Origin: Neelides folsomi
Lineage: Eukaryota; Arthropoda; Collembola; Neelipleona; Neelidae
Length of the DNA: 64,000 nt
Assembly (NCBI GenBank): GCA_034687125.1
Contig: JAQGBZ010000040.1
Span: forward strand, 236,115-300,114
Reading direction: 5' to 3'
The translations under genes were made by a program, and so were the position numbers. How positions within the stretch are numbered: the first letter of the stretch is position 1; the number at the start of each line of letters is the position of its first letter. Below the pieces are notes generated by a model. That model did not search any database and was not told where the DNA came from. It saw only the letters and a program-made list of their open reading frames with translations. Below are positions 1-19,803 of the stretch, in pieces.

Positions 1-8368
<8,368 letters not shown>

Positions 8369-8565
8369 ACAGATAATTGACCCTTTTATGTTTACGTATA
8401 AATTACCTTATTTTAGAAATGAAATCCTCCCAAATATTATTGTCATTTCTGCTATGAATAATCTTTATCTTTTAAAAGGATTTATATTTGATTGGTCTTT
8501 TGAAACATTGAAATTCATGCCTTCTGTATGCTTTCCAATTAAAAATCATTTTGTTCTAAAAGTGA

Positions 8566-8571
8566 AATAAA
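8566..8571 (+). terminator. Polyadenylation signal of ST13
   Basis: AATAAA lies about 200 bases after the ST13 stop codon, followed by T-rich sequence. The CIP2A-like gene on the opposite strand ends its coding at 8886, so the two transcripts converge here with about 300 bases between them. Confidence 0.6.
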
Positions 8572-8885
8572 TTATTATAAATGTATGAAATTGTAATTTT
8601 ATTCAATCAAGTAAGTTTAAGTTTTTATCTTAAATATACTTATAAAGTAAACATCATAATTTCATAATCATTCATATTTTGTAATATACTGATAGGGATA
8701 ATACAGTACAATAAATATTATAATATAATCGTAAAATTACATTAATAGATAAAAACAATAACAGTTCATTGCATGCCTTAATTCAAATTAATTAAAAAGG
8801 CTTTGAGATTTTCAAATTGGTAGTTAAATGTATTTAATATATTTAAAAAATGCTTGGATTTAAAAAAATCGAATGTAATGAAGAA

Positions 8886-11800
8886 TTAAAATTGATTTCC
8901 GAGCAGACCACGAATCGTATTTACTGTTTGCTTCTCTTTCTCGAGCAGTATTTGAACATTTTTCAATTCTTTGTCTTTGATTTTCAAATCCCCTTCGAGT
9001 TTTTCACTTTGCTATAAAGTATCAAAATAATACAATATTTAGAATTGAATTAAAGTTAAGTTTAATAATTGATAGTATTTAATTTGTTTAAAATTTATAT
9101 GCTGACCTTTCTGACTTCAGAAAGTTCTTTCCTAAGAGTTTTCCCATCAAGTTTATATTTCTTAAGCTTTTCTTCCAATGAACCACGTTCCTTTGACAGC
9201 TCTGTGGAAATTTAACATTGATTCATTTAAATATCAATTTTAATAATGATTCATTTGTTTAATATTATGTATAAAATTACATTATTTATTGATAAAATAT
9301 TAGTGTTAACTAACCATCCATTTCAGTTTGGATCTTATCGGCTGACTCTTTATATGCCGATATTTGAAGTTTGAGACCTTGGACTTCTTTGTTAGCCTTT
9401 AATAATGAAAATTAAGTAAACATTATTCATAGGTTAACCTTTTATTATATTATTAAATTAACATTTAGCATTATTATTTTAGAAATCAATAACGGTTTAA
9501 ACTATTTAATTGTATTTACTTTGTTAAGATCTTTTGTAATTTCATCTAGTGCAGTTGATTTCTTTTCAAGTCTTGAATTCATGACCAGAATTTCCTTTTC
9601 TTTTAATTCAACGCTGCCGATTTTATTGATCATAAGGTTTGTTTGTTTCTCCAGCTATTTTTAACAAGATCGATTAAAAAAATACAATATAGTAAGTACC
9701 TACTAAAATACATAATATACAGATATTTGATACATATTATGTACATATTATGTATCATGAGATTTTTTTATTTCAAAACCCCGACGTTGTCGCAAGATCC
9801 CCAAAATTACATGTTACTTGTTATATGGGAAACTTGCGACAAGGTCGGGGTTTCGAAATAAAAAAATCTCATGATATCAAATATCAGATAGTATCAAAAA
9901 TGAGTGATTTTCATACCATGCCCTTCAAATGAAAAATGGTTTTGTTCAATTCACAATTCTGATTTTGCATTGTGGTCAATTCATAAGCACTCATATCTTG
10001 ATTAAGTTTCATCAAGCTAAGAACATCAACAATAAGCGGTGGTTTATCTCCACTCCCGTCCTAAATTCATTCCCGTCGTTAATTCATTAAGTATTAAATG
10101 CTTAAATAAGCAAGATATGTAAATGCTTTACTAAATTGTATTATTATATCATAATATAATTATGCAATTATTTTACACTTACTTTCTCCTTTTGGCTTTG
10201 TGAGTTGAAATCCATTGAGTTAAACGCTTCATTTAATTTCTTGGCTCCACTAAAAGCGTTGATGCTTAATCCCACAGTTGGAAGTTGAACATTGTTAAAG
10301 GAGCCCATGCAAACTTTGGCCCGCTTTGCATGAAAATGTTTCGAGAATCCAAGAATGCTAAAAATAAAATTTATCCAAATAAAAATATGCAATTCGAATT
10401 TTGAATTGGGTATTTAAATTTAAACCTATCTTTTAATTTTGTAATTAGATTATATATAAAGTAAGGTAATTTACTTATCGATGGAGAAACCAGCAGCTCT
10501 TGTTACAATAAAAGCTCGTCCGACCATTTTCTCATCTCCGTAAATAATACAATTGGAAAGATGTGCGTAAGTTTGGTCCAATGTGGCAAATTTCATAAAA
10601 ACTGAGAGCGTCTGAGTGCAATCTGAACTATTGGAAAGAAGGTGGAGAATTTCAACAGCGCAGATTGACTTATCCATTTCACTCTCGGAATCTTTTTTAT
10701 CGTCAGGAACTATTTGTTGAAAAATGCCATTGATCAATTCGGATTTCAACTTTAATTTGATGATTTCATTTAGATTGGGATAAAGGGTCAAGCAAGATGA
10801 CATCTATAAACAATAAGAAAAAATTGGGATTATTTAACAGTTAACTTAATCAATAGAATAATCCTAAGTGAATTAGCTTATTACATTCTAGATAATAATA
10901 ATTAAATGTAAGTAGTAGCATACCAATCGAGCAGACCCGATAAAGCAATCAATTGGTTCTTGGCCATTTAAAGTTTGATCCAGTTTTTGAGCCCGAACAA
11001 AGTCGTGAAAATAAGTTTCGAAATTTTTGTGATTGGAATTTTCTTTCTGGTGTTGAAGAAGCAATTGATCCAAAATCATGTTGATGAAGCGAAGCATAGT
11101 AGAATCGTCGATTGACCCATATTCCATACATTTAGTCATGTTCTGGATGATTTGTAATCCAATCTAATAAATAAAATATATAAAGTATAAATTTTAGCTA
11201 TCTAAAAAATTAATTGTTAATAAAATAATGCAATTTACTTATAATATTCAAGTACCTTGAAAATTCCAGAAGTTGTGTTCGAATTTATAAAGTTTGGATT
11301 CAATGGGAAAATGAGCTTTAAAATGAACTGGAGTAAATTATTCTTTTTCATCTGATCCTTCGAAACAATCTTAACAAAGTTTAAAACTTTCGTCTGAACA
11401 TCGATGGAAAAATTGACGAAGGCTTCTTTGATTTCTTTGATAGAAATTTCATTTAAGTTCAGTTCTCGTTCACTATCTAACTTTAGATGAGATTTGTCTG
11501 CAAAGTCTTCATAAAGGATTTTCAAATGGTCCGTGAGGGTTTCAATCAATTCGGAAATTTCGAAAAGAAGGCTGGAGATTTGTTTCAATTCCGTCTCATG
11601 GTCCAATTGGAGCGTATCAAGAATTAACGATTGGGCCAATTCAAAGGCTGGTTTAAACATTGAGAGTGAGAAAACCATTTGAGTGCAGTAAAAGTAATGG
11701 GAAGAAAGTGAGATCAATTGGAGACGTGAAATTTTGTCATTTCCAGTTTCCGGATCTGCATATTGAATCTTGGTGAATCGAGACATTTCCTTGCAGTTTT

Positions 11801-12552
11801 TTGCAGATCGAATGATCAGAACTCCAATTTTGTTTACTCGGCAGAGGTTGAGGAAAAATTGCAAAACGAGAACTTTAACTCCTAAAAAGTCCTTTGATTG
11901 TTTTTCCATTTCCAACAGGTAGTCGATACATTTTTCCACAAGTTGGACGAGATGTGGAGCTTTCCAGGAAATGTTTAAAGATCGAGAATAAGCCTCAGCT
12001 GCTGACAAAAGTAATTTCACGTCTGGTTCGGGAAGGCTTGAGGTGAAAAGCATTTTTAGAATTTCCATAATCCCGAACTGGTTCAAAATCATGATTCGAT
12101 TTTTTTCATCTTCAGCTACATTAATTGCGATGCTGATTATTGCTTTCGTCACGGATCCCAAACTATTTCCCTGGTTCATCGACTGGGCCACTTTTGATAC
12201 GATGTCAAAGCAAATTTCGAAAACTCTTCTTCCTTCAGCTTCACGAAGAAAAAGCGCATCATCTTCCACTAATTTATCAATTTTCTATAAATAAAAAAGT
12301 GTTAAATTAAATCTTAAATCTAGTTACGTCAATATAATGCTTTTAATTGGTTTTAAGATTATTTTAAAATTTAAAATCAAAAGATTTAATATAATAACGT
12401 AATTAATGGATTACATGTAGAGCTTCGACAATTTCAGAATTTTTGGTGAGCAAAACATTATGGTCAACTCCAAATTCGAAGATTTTAAGAAATTGTCTGA
12501 CTGGTGAGTTGGGCGAAAAAGTTCCATCTGGGACAATCGGAGTCGGAGTCAT
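8886..12552 (-). CDS. Armadillo/coiled-coil protein resembling CIP2A
   Basis: Ten coding exons on the minus strand: 12552-12415, 12284-11256, 11163-10924, 10803-10475, 10357-10183, 10060-9917, 9654-9520, 9396-9315, 9201-9107, 9011-8886 (TAA); about 830 residues, all phases consistent. The first two thirds are helical repeat-like with no catalytic motif. The last third is a long heptad-type coiled coil ending IRGLLGNQF. This layout, the length (human CIP2A is 905 residues) and local likeness to CIP2A around the end of the helical domain (LSNCIIYGDEKMVGRAF) suggest an orthologue of CIP2A, which inhibits PP2A-B56 and works with TopBP1. An alternative is another arm-plus-coiled-coil protein such as a p115-type tether. 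The frame stays open upstream of the chosen ATG back to an acceptor at 12590, so a further 5' exon is possible. Confidence 0.8.
9722..9885. repeat. Long near-perfect hairpin (44-bp arms) in an intron of the CIP2A-like gene
   Basis: Arms 9753-9796 and 9833-9876 are reverse complements with only two mismatches (A/G and G/C positions), around a 36-base spacer in which CCCC and GGG can pair further. An outer inverted pair, GATATTTGATA (9722-9732) and TATCAAATATC (9875-9885), frames it. The arms carry GC-rich CCCCGAC and GTCGCAAG blocks unlike the AT-rich intron around them. It may be a palindromic non-autonomous DNA element (MITE) or an intronic hairpin RNA. Confidence 0.8.
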
Positions 12553-12590
12553 TATACTGTGAAGCGTAGATTGAGTCCACGGTTCAGTAA

Positions 12591-13639
12591 CTAAAAATAA
12601 AGAAATTATGATCCTTTTATGAATTATTTTATAAAATTAATAAAGATTCTTATATTTATCTACTCTATATGAATAATTAATCCAACATAAATTATTTAAG
12701 TGAGTCGTCTGAATTTTAAAACGCTAATAATATTAACTATTTAAAATTAACTTGCCTTATTTATATCAGTATCAATAACTAACAATAACTATCCTTACTT
12801 TATATTTTACTTATTACACTCTACCTTCATATAACGTGTCTAACATCCTGTCTTTTTTCGGGTTTCACGACTTTATATAATCCCTATGTACCAATATAAT
12901 AATCTGGAATAAACTATAATTAATTATACATAATAACGCTTAAATGCCTCGATAAACAACCCATTCATATGAAGATACCGATACTGTTATAAAATTCATA
13001 TAAACTATTTAAAACTTGTTTGGATTAATCCGGCTTGACTAACCTCGATTAAATGTTAAAATTAACAAAGTTGACAGTGCACAACAATGATACAAAAACG
13101 ATCTTATGCCATAAAGAATGACTCAGATCACATAAATGTCAATTTAATTGTGATTAAAACAACAGAGACGAAATGAGACGAAGATAAGTTGTCAGATAAA
13201 GAAAAGAAGTCGTTTTCCCTCCACTCAACAACAACTTCCATTTGAATATACTTCAAACCATGTGACTTCTCTTCCGTCATTTTCTATTCACTTTCCCGGT
13301 GTTTGTTTGTGGAGTGAGAAATTGAGAAAATGATTTTCTCAAAATCCAACTCATAAACTTTTTTAACTAACTGAAGTTTTATTTAAGAAGAATTTAAAAT
13401 TATTTAATCAGATATATCAAGAATCAATCTCGAGGTCTTGACACTTGCCACTGACAAATTCGACCGGGTCAAGCGTGAATTGTTGAATTTTGAATTTGTA
13501 CTTCAATTCAAGACAAGGTATTTATTTGCTTATTTTATTTACCACATTTATTTAGATTTAATTTTTATATATTATGGCATGACCTTATAATTATTTAAGT
13601 AAAAAGTTTTAACAATGTTGATTGTAAATAGGAATTAAC
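12591..13639. promoter_or_regulatory. Shared upstream region between the CIP2A-like gene and the DUF427 gene
   Basis: About 1.05 kb separates the two divergent coding starts. A good splice donor (ACAAG|GTATTT at 13517/13518) and an acceptor ending at 13631 imply a noncoding first exon of the DUF427 gene ending at 13517. No TATA box or other core element stands out, and no coding sequence was seen. It is probably a bidirectional promoter region (inferred from gene layout). Confidence 0.4.
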
Positions 13640-14271
13640 ATGAAAGCGGTTTGGATGGGCGTTGAATTGACAAACGATGCTAAAACAATCGTTGTTGAAA
13701 ATAACCATTATGTAAAATTAATAATAATTTTAATAATATACTTACTAAAAGCCCTTCTTTGCGAAGCCTATTAATTGAATTTGATTAAATTGTAGTTTCC
13801 GGCTAGCTCACTCAAAATGGAATATTTTAAGCCTAGCAGCAAAACATCCACTTGCCCTTGGAAAGGGGAAGCTCATTACTACTCCATTGAAGTCAAAGGT
13901 TAATAAATTAAAATGTGAAAGTTTATATAAACAGTTATAAAATCCAATTCAATTTTTAACTCAAAATTAATAGTATTTAATCATATTATATAATACCTAC
14001 CAAAGTGTAATATGTAATGTGTTTTTTCTAATATTTTCTTTTGATTTACTACACAGGAAAAAATAACAAAGACGCTGCTTGGTTAGCTATTTACTTAAAT
14101 GCAAAATCATTATCAAATTTTTTAATTGAATTGCTGATTATGTAATTTTTTATAATTAAATTTTACACTGATTTGGTAAATTATTCATTAAGGTACTATC
14201 CAAAACCGAAGGATGCTGCCAAGAACATCACTGGGATGGTGGCATTTTGGAATGGAGTCGTAGTTGAATAA
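13640..14271 (+). CDS. DUF427 (NTP_transf_9) domain protein
   Basis: Four coding exons, 13640-13711, 13796-13898, 14057-14081 and 14193-14271 (TAA), give a 92-residue protein that is essentially one DUF427 domain. Family marks seen are MKAVWMGVELT at the start, MEYFKPS, TCPWKGEAHYYS, DAAWYYPKP and the ending VAFWNGVVVE. The molecular function of the family is not established; most members are bacterial or fungal, with scattered animal copies. The third exon is only 25 bases, and the exons are too short to stand out as open frames. A 5' noncoding exon probably ends at 13517. AATAAA lies at 14396-14401. Confidence 0.9.
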
Positions 14272-14395
14272 TATGCTGCTAACAACATACAAGTCCTTAC
14301 AATCTTAATATAATATTTAATCAATCTTAGCATTAACCTCCATTTAATTTCCACTTAATATTTACTCAATTTTTAGTATTATTATTTATAAAGAA

Positions 14396-14401
14396 AATAA
14401 A
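14396..14401 (+). terminator. Polyadenylation signal of the DUF427 gene
   Basis: AATAAA is 125 bases after the stop codon. Confidence 0.6.
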
Positions 14402-15656
14402 GATAGATCATTTACATTCCAATATTTCGCATATTTGACAATCTAAATAGAGCCTGTGATAACATTGTTAATTCATATGAGATGTTATTTTACCAGATTT
14501 TCTCTTTTACTAACGACAAACGCCCAGTATACCATATATGTATTGTATAAAAGTCTAAAAGTAATATTATGTAGGTATATAGAATTATGTACAAAATATT
14601 GTATTGTATATAAAATGTATGGAAAAGTTTCTTCGGTTGTTTTCAGACGAAGATGAAGTTGATGTATAAAACTTTGAGCTTGAGTGAGAAATTGTCCTGA
14701 CATTGCTCTGTGAAAAGTTGACATTTTCCTATTTAACCTTATTAATTGCATCAACTCTTCTGCATATTTACATATTCATTTTCAACCTAATTTATTTTCC
14801 CTGGTTGGCCAAAATGTAGGAATTTCGTGACATGAATTAATTTACGAAAACGAATCAACTATTTATATAAAATTTCTTTAATCCTGAGAGCAGCCCTCTT
14901 CTCTCATAAATACTTAATATTATACTTTTCATTGATATTTGTTAAAAGGATTCCCTTTATATCATTTGCCGATGGCATAAATTGAACAGGTAAATAGGAA
15001 TACATATTTAATGTTATAATATTTATAAATATGTACATTATACTTTACATAAATGCATATAAAGCATGTGTCTTTTGTATTGGTGAATATAATACGAGTT
15101 TTTGCGAATTGAAAAGTCTTGCAAGATTTGAATTATGCATGGGGCTGGAAAATGTCTATATTAAAGTCCTTAAACATTTATTCGATCAGGATTTTATGCA
15201 AATCGCAAAGATTTTTTGACATTAGTTTATAAGTACTTCTGAAGTGTTGAACACATTTGTCATTGTCTTGTTTAATTGCAAGCTCCATTTACCTCGAAGA
15301 TTTATTGAAAGTCAAGAGTTAAAGTGTTGACGCATTGATAATTTATATTTATGCGAATAAGTACATGAAATTAAATTTAGTTAGTGTAATGTATTTATAT
15401 CTGTTGCCATTAGATAAACAATTAATTTTTTATGGATTAAACAAATAATACTGGTTGTTAAATTGAATAATTAAATATAATTTATGCATTTTTTATCACA
15501 TAGAAATGTGCTTGCGTAAGTAAAATTGCCTTTTAATTGTTAAATATTATAATTAAATTATATTTCTTATGTATTTAGCCCTGATATTCTTGAATGGTTT
15601 AAGAATTTTTTTATTCCTCATTTTAATAATTCAGAACCGCTCCTTTTGTTTCCACT

Positions 15657-15713
15657 TCTGACCTTTCCAACACATTTGCAAAACTTAATGCGACTCCCTT
15701 TGTAAAGGTCAGA
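15657..15713. promoter_or_regulatory. Inverted pair containing AGGTCA half-sites
   Basis: TCTGACCTTT (15657-15666) and AAAGGTCAGA (15704-15713) are exact reverse complements 37 bases apart. Each carries AGGTCA, the half-site bound by nuclear receptors. The spacing is wider than usual for a dimer site, so this is only a candidate. Confidence 0.25.
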
Positions 15714-16089
15714 GTTAAACCATTCATTATGTTGAGAAGTCGATGAATAATCCTGACGCTCCTGTCAGTGGCAGAACAAAATCCTTCTGCTATATTCTCC
15801 ATTGCCAGTAAGTCAGTAACATTGGCAAATGGGCTTCCAAATCTCTTCTATCGATTGACGTGAGGGGACGAAGGCAAAACGTGATTTTGGTGCTTCTCCC
15901 AGTTAGAAGCCAAAGACAATAGGTAATTTTGATTCCTGTCAATCAATTGAAACTCGAGATGGCTTCACCAAATTTAATTTGCATAACTCTCAAATCCTTT
16001 CAAGCCCTAAACTAAAAGCCAAGTATTTTAAGTGATACAAAATAAATAATATGATTTAATAAAGTTATACTTATATTACTCATTTTTGA

Positions 16090-16134
16090 TACAGATATAT
16101 AAGTTTACAGATAAGTATAACTTATATATCTGTA
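16090..16134. repeat. Perfect 16-bp inverted repeat
   Basis: TACAGATATATAAGTT (16090-16105) and AACTTATATATCTGTA (16119-16134) are exact reverse complements around a 13-base spacer, which itself starts with TACAGATA. Confidence 0.85.
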
Positions 16135-17676
16135 GTTATAATACTTATACTTACATTTAGATATCTATAATGTTTACCATAACCATATTTATGATCCATA
16201 TAAGAACGAACCATAACCAGAGCAGAGCCAAAAATTAATTTAATTAATTAATGAAGTTGGAAGTCAGTGAACAGATTGTGTCGCATCTTTTAGTTTTTGC
16301 ATTTTAGCATCTTTAAATATAACTGCAATATGTTGCTCTCATGTTATTATTCTTAATAATTTTTTATTTGTTTGTAATCATGAATGTTGCATTGTTCATC
16401 GAAGTGTAATGAAAAGAATGGTGTTGGCTCATTGAAGCTTGAGCCCATTGAATTAAGCATCAATTCAATGAACATCAATGAAGTTACTTCATTATCTTCA
16501 CGGTTCTGTTCCAACGGGACTTGAATGCCGAAATGGATGAAATGGTTTTTTAAACCTTTGCCCTTTGACACGAGTTGAGTCGAATAATGGAACAATGTGA
16601 GTAAAATTACCTAAATTTATGCTTTAACACTCCCTTATGTCATAATTTAAAAGGATAAAAATTGCATTGTGGAAAATTGGCATTATCACTTGATTGCTCT
16701 TCATTCTCAAATTCTCAAATAACGTTGAATAACTTGTTGTGGGTGATGATTTAACTTCAGTTAACTTCAGTTAACGCCCTGATATTCACGCTTTGATACA
16801 AAAAGGAATGAGAAAGCAATTCTTTGACTATTCTTTGTTTTCAGTTCCAATCAATACAATTTAACTCTAAAAAGACTTGCGTATACCTCTAATTAACTAA
16901 CTGATTCAAATGAATGAAAAGCTGTTTATTTAAAATAAGTATTTTTATTATATTAAATACATATTTGTATTATTCAGATCAGAAAGGTATGAATTATTCC
17001 CATGAATCATTTTTGACAAATCATATTGTAATTGTAATGCAAATTGGAATTTTTATATTTTGCAACTTTGCGAATTCGAGAAATACATAATTCTGATATG
17101 AGTAAGATGATACTTAAGAATAAATGGGATTTTTATAAAAATTGCGTTTCCTACTTTAATTCTCTTTCTTCTTTTTCTTATCTGACGCATACAAAGTATG
17201 AATTACCCAAAGGAAATCATCCCCATTTATCATCAAAGTAGAGAAGAGGAATACAAATTACTGTAATAACACAACTAATAATGATAATCATTCCCTTCGG
17301 ACTATATGAGATCTCTCATTACATATAATCCTACAAGAACGTGCCATCGTCCATGTAACCTTTCCTTGTTAAAACTAGTACAAGTTGACATAAATCATTC
17401 TTTAATGGTTTAAATTCCTCTTAAGAAAAAAAATCAGAGTTTAAAGTTGGATCGTTAAACTATCTGTATTAAAAAATGATCCCAATGATTTAACTTTGAA
17501 AAACACTTTATGAATGTTTTAAAAGTTTATTATCCCATCAAATAACTGTAATTACAGATCTGTATTTTGTGTTGGGATTTAATTTGTAATAAAATAATAC
17601 ATATCTGTAGTCCATGTATGTCATTTAACTCATTTTACAAGATCGAACTTATGTCACGACATGATTCTCATTATGA

Positions 17677-17718
17677 TACATGAAATGATCTACATGAAAT
17701 GATCTACATGAAATGATG
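17677..17718. repeat. Tandem repeat, 14-bp unit, nearly three copies
   Basis: The unit TACATGAAATGATC is present twice exactly and a third time as TACATGAAATGATG. It lies in noncoding sequence. Confidence 0.85.
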
Positions 17719-19785
17719 AGAATAAGAGCAAAAGAATCGGATTTGATTGCTAGTTTACATTTAAATGCCAATCATTGGAGTTTTTTTATTTCAATTTTCC
17801 GAACCCTGAAGCATAAATTTATGTACTTAAGGACTTAATGAGATTAGGAATTCTTTTGTAGGAGAATTCCATCTTATTAATCTTCCGAATCAAAGTCATT
17901 ATGTTAGAGTAGTAGGAGATATCCTTTACGGCAATTTCCTCACCCCGAGCCTTCTTCTATATGTGAATAATCTCCCTTTTTCAATCTCATCCCATTTAAC
18001 GGTAATTGATATTTATCCCATTACATTCTGGAATTTCCACCCTATTAGACTAAAAGTAAGTTTAAAACAATCCATACAAATACAATATAAGCATAGTAAT
18101 GAAAAGGATTAACCATGTATAGGTATAGCGTAACTAAAGTTTATACATTATACATAATTAAAGATCGAGTTTGTGAACTTGATCCAAACAAGGTGAGTTT
18201 AAGTGTAAAACTACATTAAAGTTTACCCAAATTATGTGGTTCCTTGTATTGTTCATTTTTTAGTTTGTTGAACGGAGTTGTTTGAAAAATAAAAATGATA
18301 ATAAAATTGTTCTGTGGGTTTCTTCTATGAAGGCAATTTTGTGTTAAATCTGTATCATGGCTGATATTTCCTCCAGGATAATTTAACCAAATTCTACTTT
18401 TTTTACTTTGAAGACACGCAAACCCAGTTTTTTAAAGATCAAATGATAAGGATTTGAATTTTTCTTCATTAGTTCAACAATTCATTTGCATTTATCTCTT
18501 CACCTTGTCAAGCATTATCTCCATTTGAATGTCAATGTGAGGGAAATTCTTTCATCTTGAGAGACTTACGATAATTTACGTAAACACTTGTTTCAGTTCT
18601 TATCATTTAATCCCTAATCCTAAATCCTACACTGTACTTAAATACATACACTGTACAATATTTGTACATACACTGTATAATTATGGTATAATCCTAGAAT
18701 TCACTTTTATAATACATTTATTGTATAAATTGTAAAAAAAATTGTATTTCCACCCATAAAGTTTTAAATCCCGGATCTGTAAAGGAAGTTCTTCAAACTT
18801 TGAAAGGAATCGGATTGTAAAATTGTAAATGATGAGTGCAGGGATCGCCTGAAGGGATTTTATTTGTTAAACCTCCTCAGTTCGTCACACCTGAGAGACC
18901 AAGGTTAAGAAGGTGCCAATAAAAATCTATTGTAAGCAACTTCGTATTTGTTCCACAATTATCTCCCTGTGTCTGTGTACAATAAGAAGATAATAGAGAA
19001 ACATCCTCTGGCTATTCATTTATCATTACTTTAAATTAATTCATAATGTTAATGTAGCTTTTTACTGCTAAACTCATAATATTTTTAAAATTTTTTATTT
19101 ATTTATTTTTGGTGCAGTATTGTTATCTTTGTAATGTAAAAGAATAGATAGTTTGAATTGTAATAGATTTTCTTATATTGTTTTGTTAGATAGATCTTTA
19201 GGATCACTTGTGTATCTCATCAAGAGATCTTAAGCTTGGCAATTCATCTTCTTTTTCTTTTCACAAATGTCAGTTTAATACAAGTGGTATTATTACGCTA
19301 ATCTATTGTGCTCTCTGATACATTACATATAACATCTATCTTACAGCAAACCATATATTGTAATATTAGTTATGGTATATAGCGATATAAAATCTAAAAG
19401 CATATGAGATGCTTTACGTATAAGTGTAATATGTTTTATGTTCAATTAGCTATAAAAGCTTATTTTCTACTTTGCTTGCTTATTTTTGAAATATACCAAA
19501 TTGTTTTCTTCTAATGGCTATTACTATTATACAGATATCATATCTGTACTATATTTTATAGACAAAGGTATTATTGTAATGGATTTATAAAACATGTCCA
19601 AATGGGTTAAAATCTCAAGATCTCAAAAGCACTTGGGTTTAAAAGGATGATGATGAGATTCTAAGGGAGTTATCCGTTTGACTTGCTAATGAAATATGGG
19701 ATTGTTAAGTCAACAATAACAACGTCATTATAGTGGCGTGTGATGAAGAGGATCTGAAAGGTTTAAATGGCCGAAAAGTGCATGT

Positions 19786-19803
19786 AAAGGCTAATTAGCC
19801 TTT
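19786..19803. promoter_or_regulatory. 18-bp perfect palindrome with a TAATTA core
   Basis: AAAGGCTAATTAGCCTTT reads the same on both strands. TAATTA is the core of paired homeodomain sites. The palindrome lies in a slightly GC-richer stretch of the gene-poor block, so an enhancer is conceivable. Confidence 0.35.

Noticed and set aside
9643-9932. Open frames over the intronic hairpin
   Set aside because: They cross the two arms of an inverted repeat and have no protein similarity; the region is an intron of the minus-strand gene.
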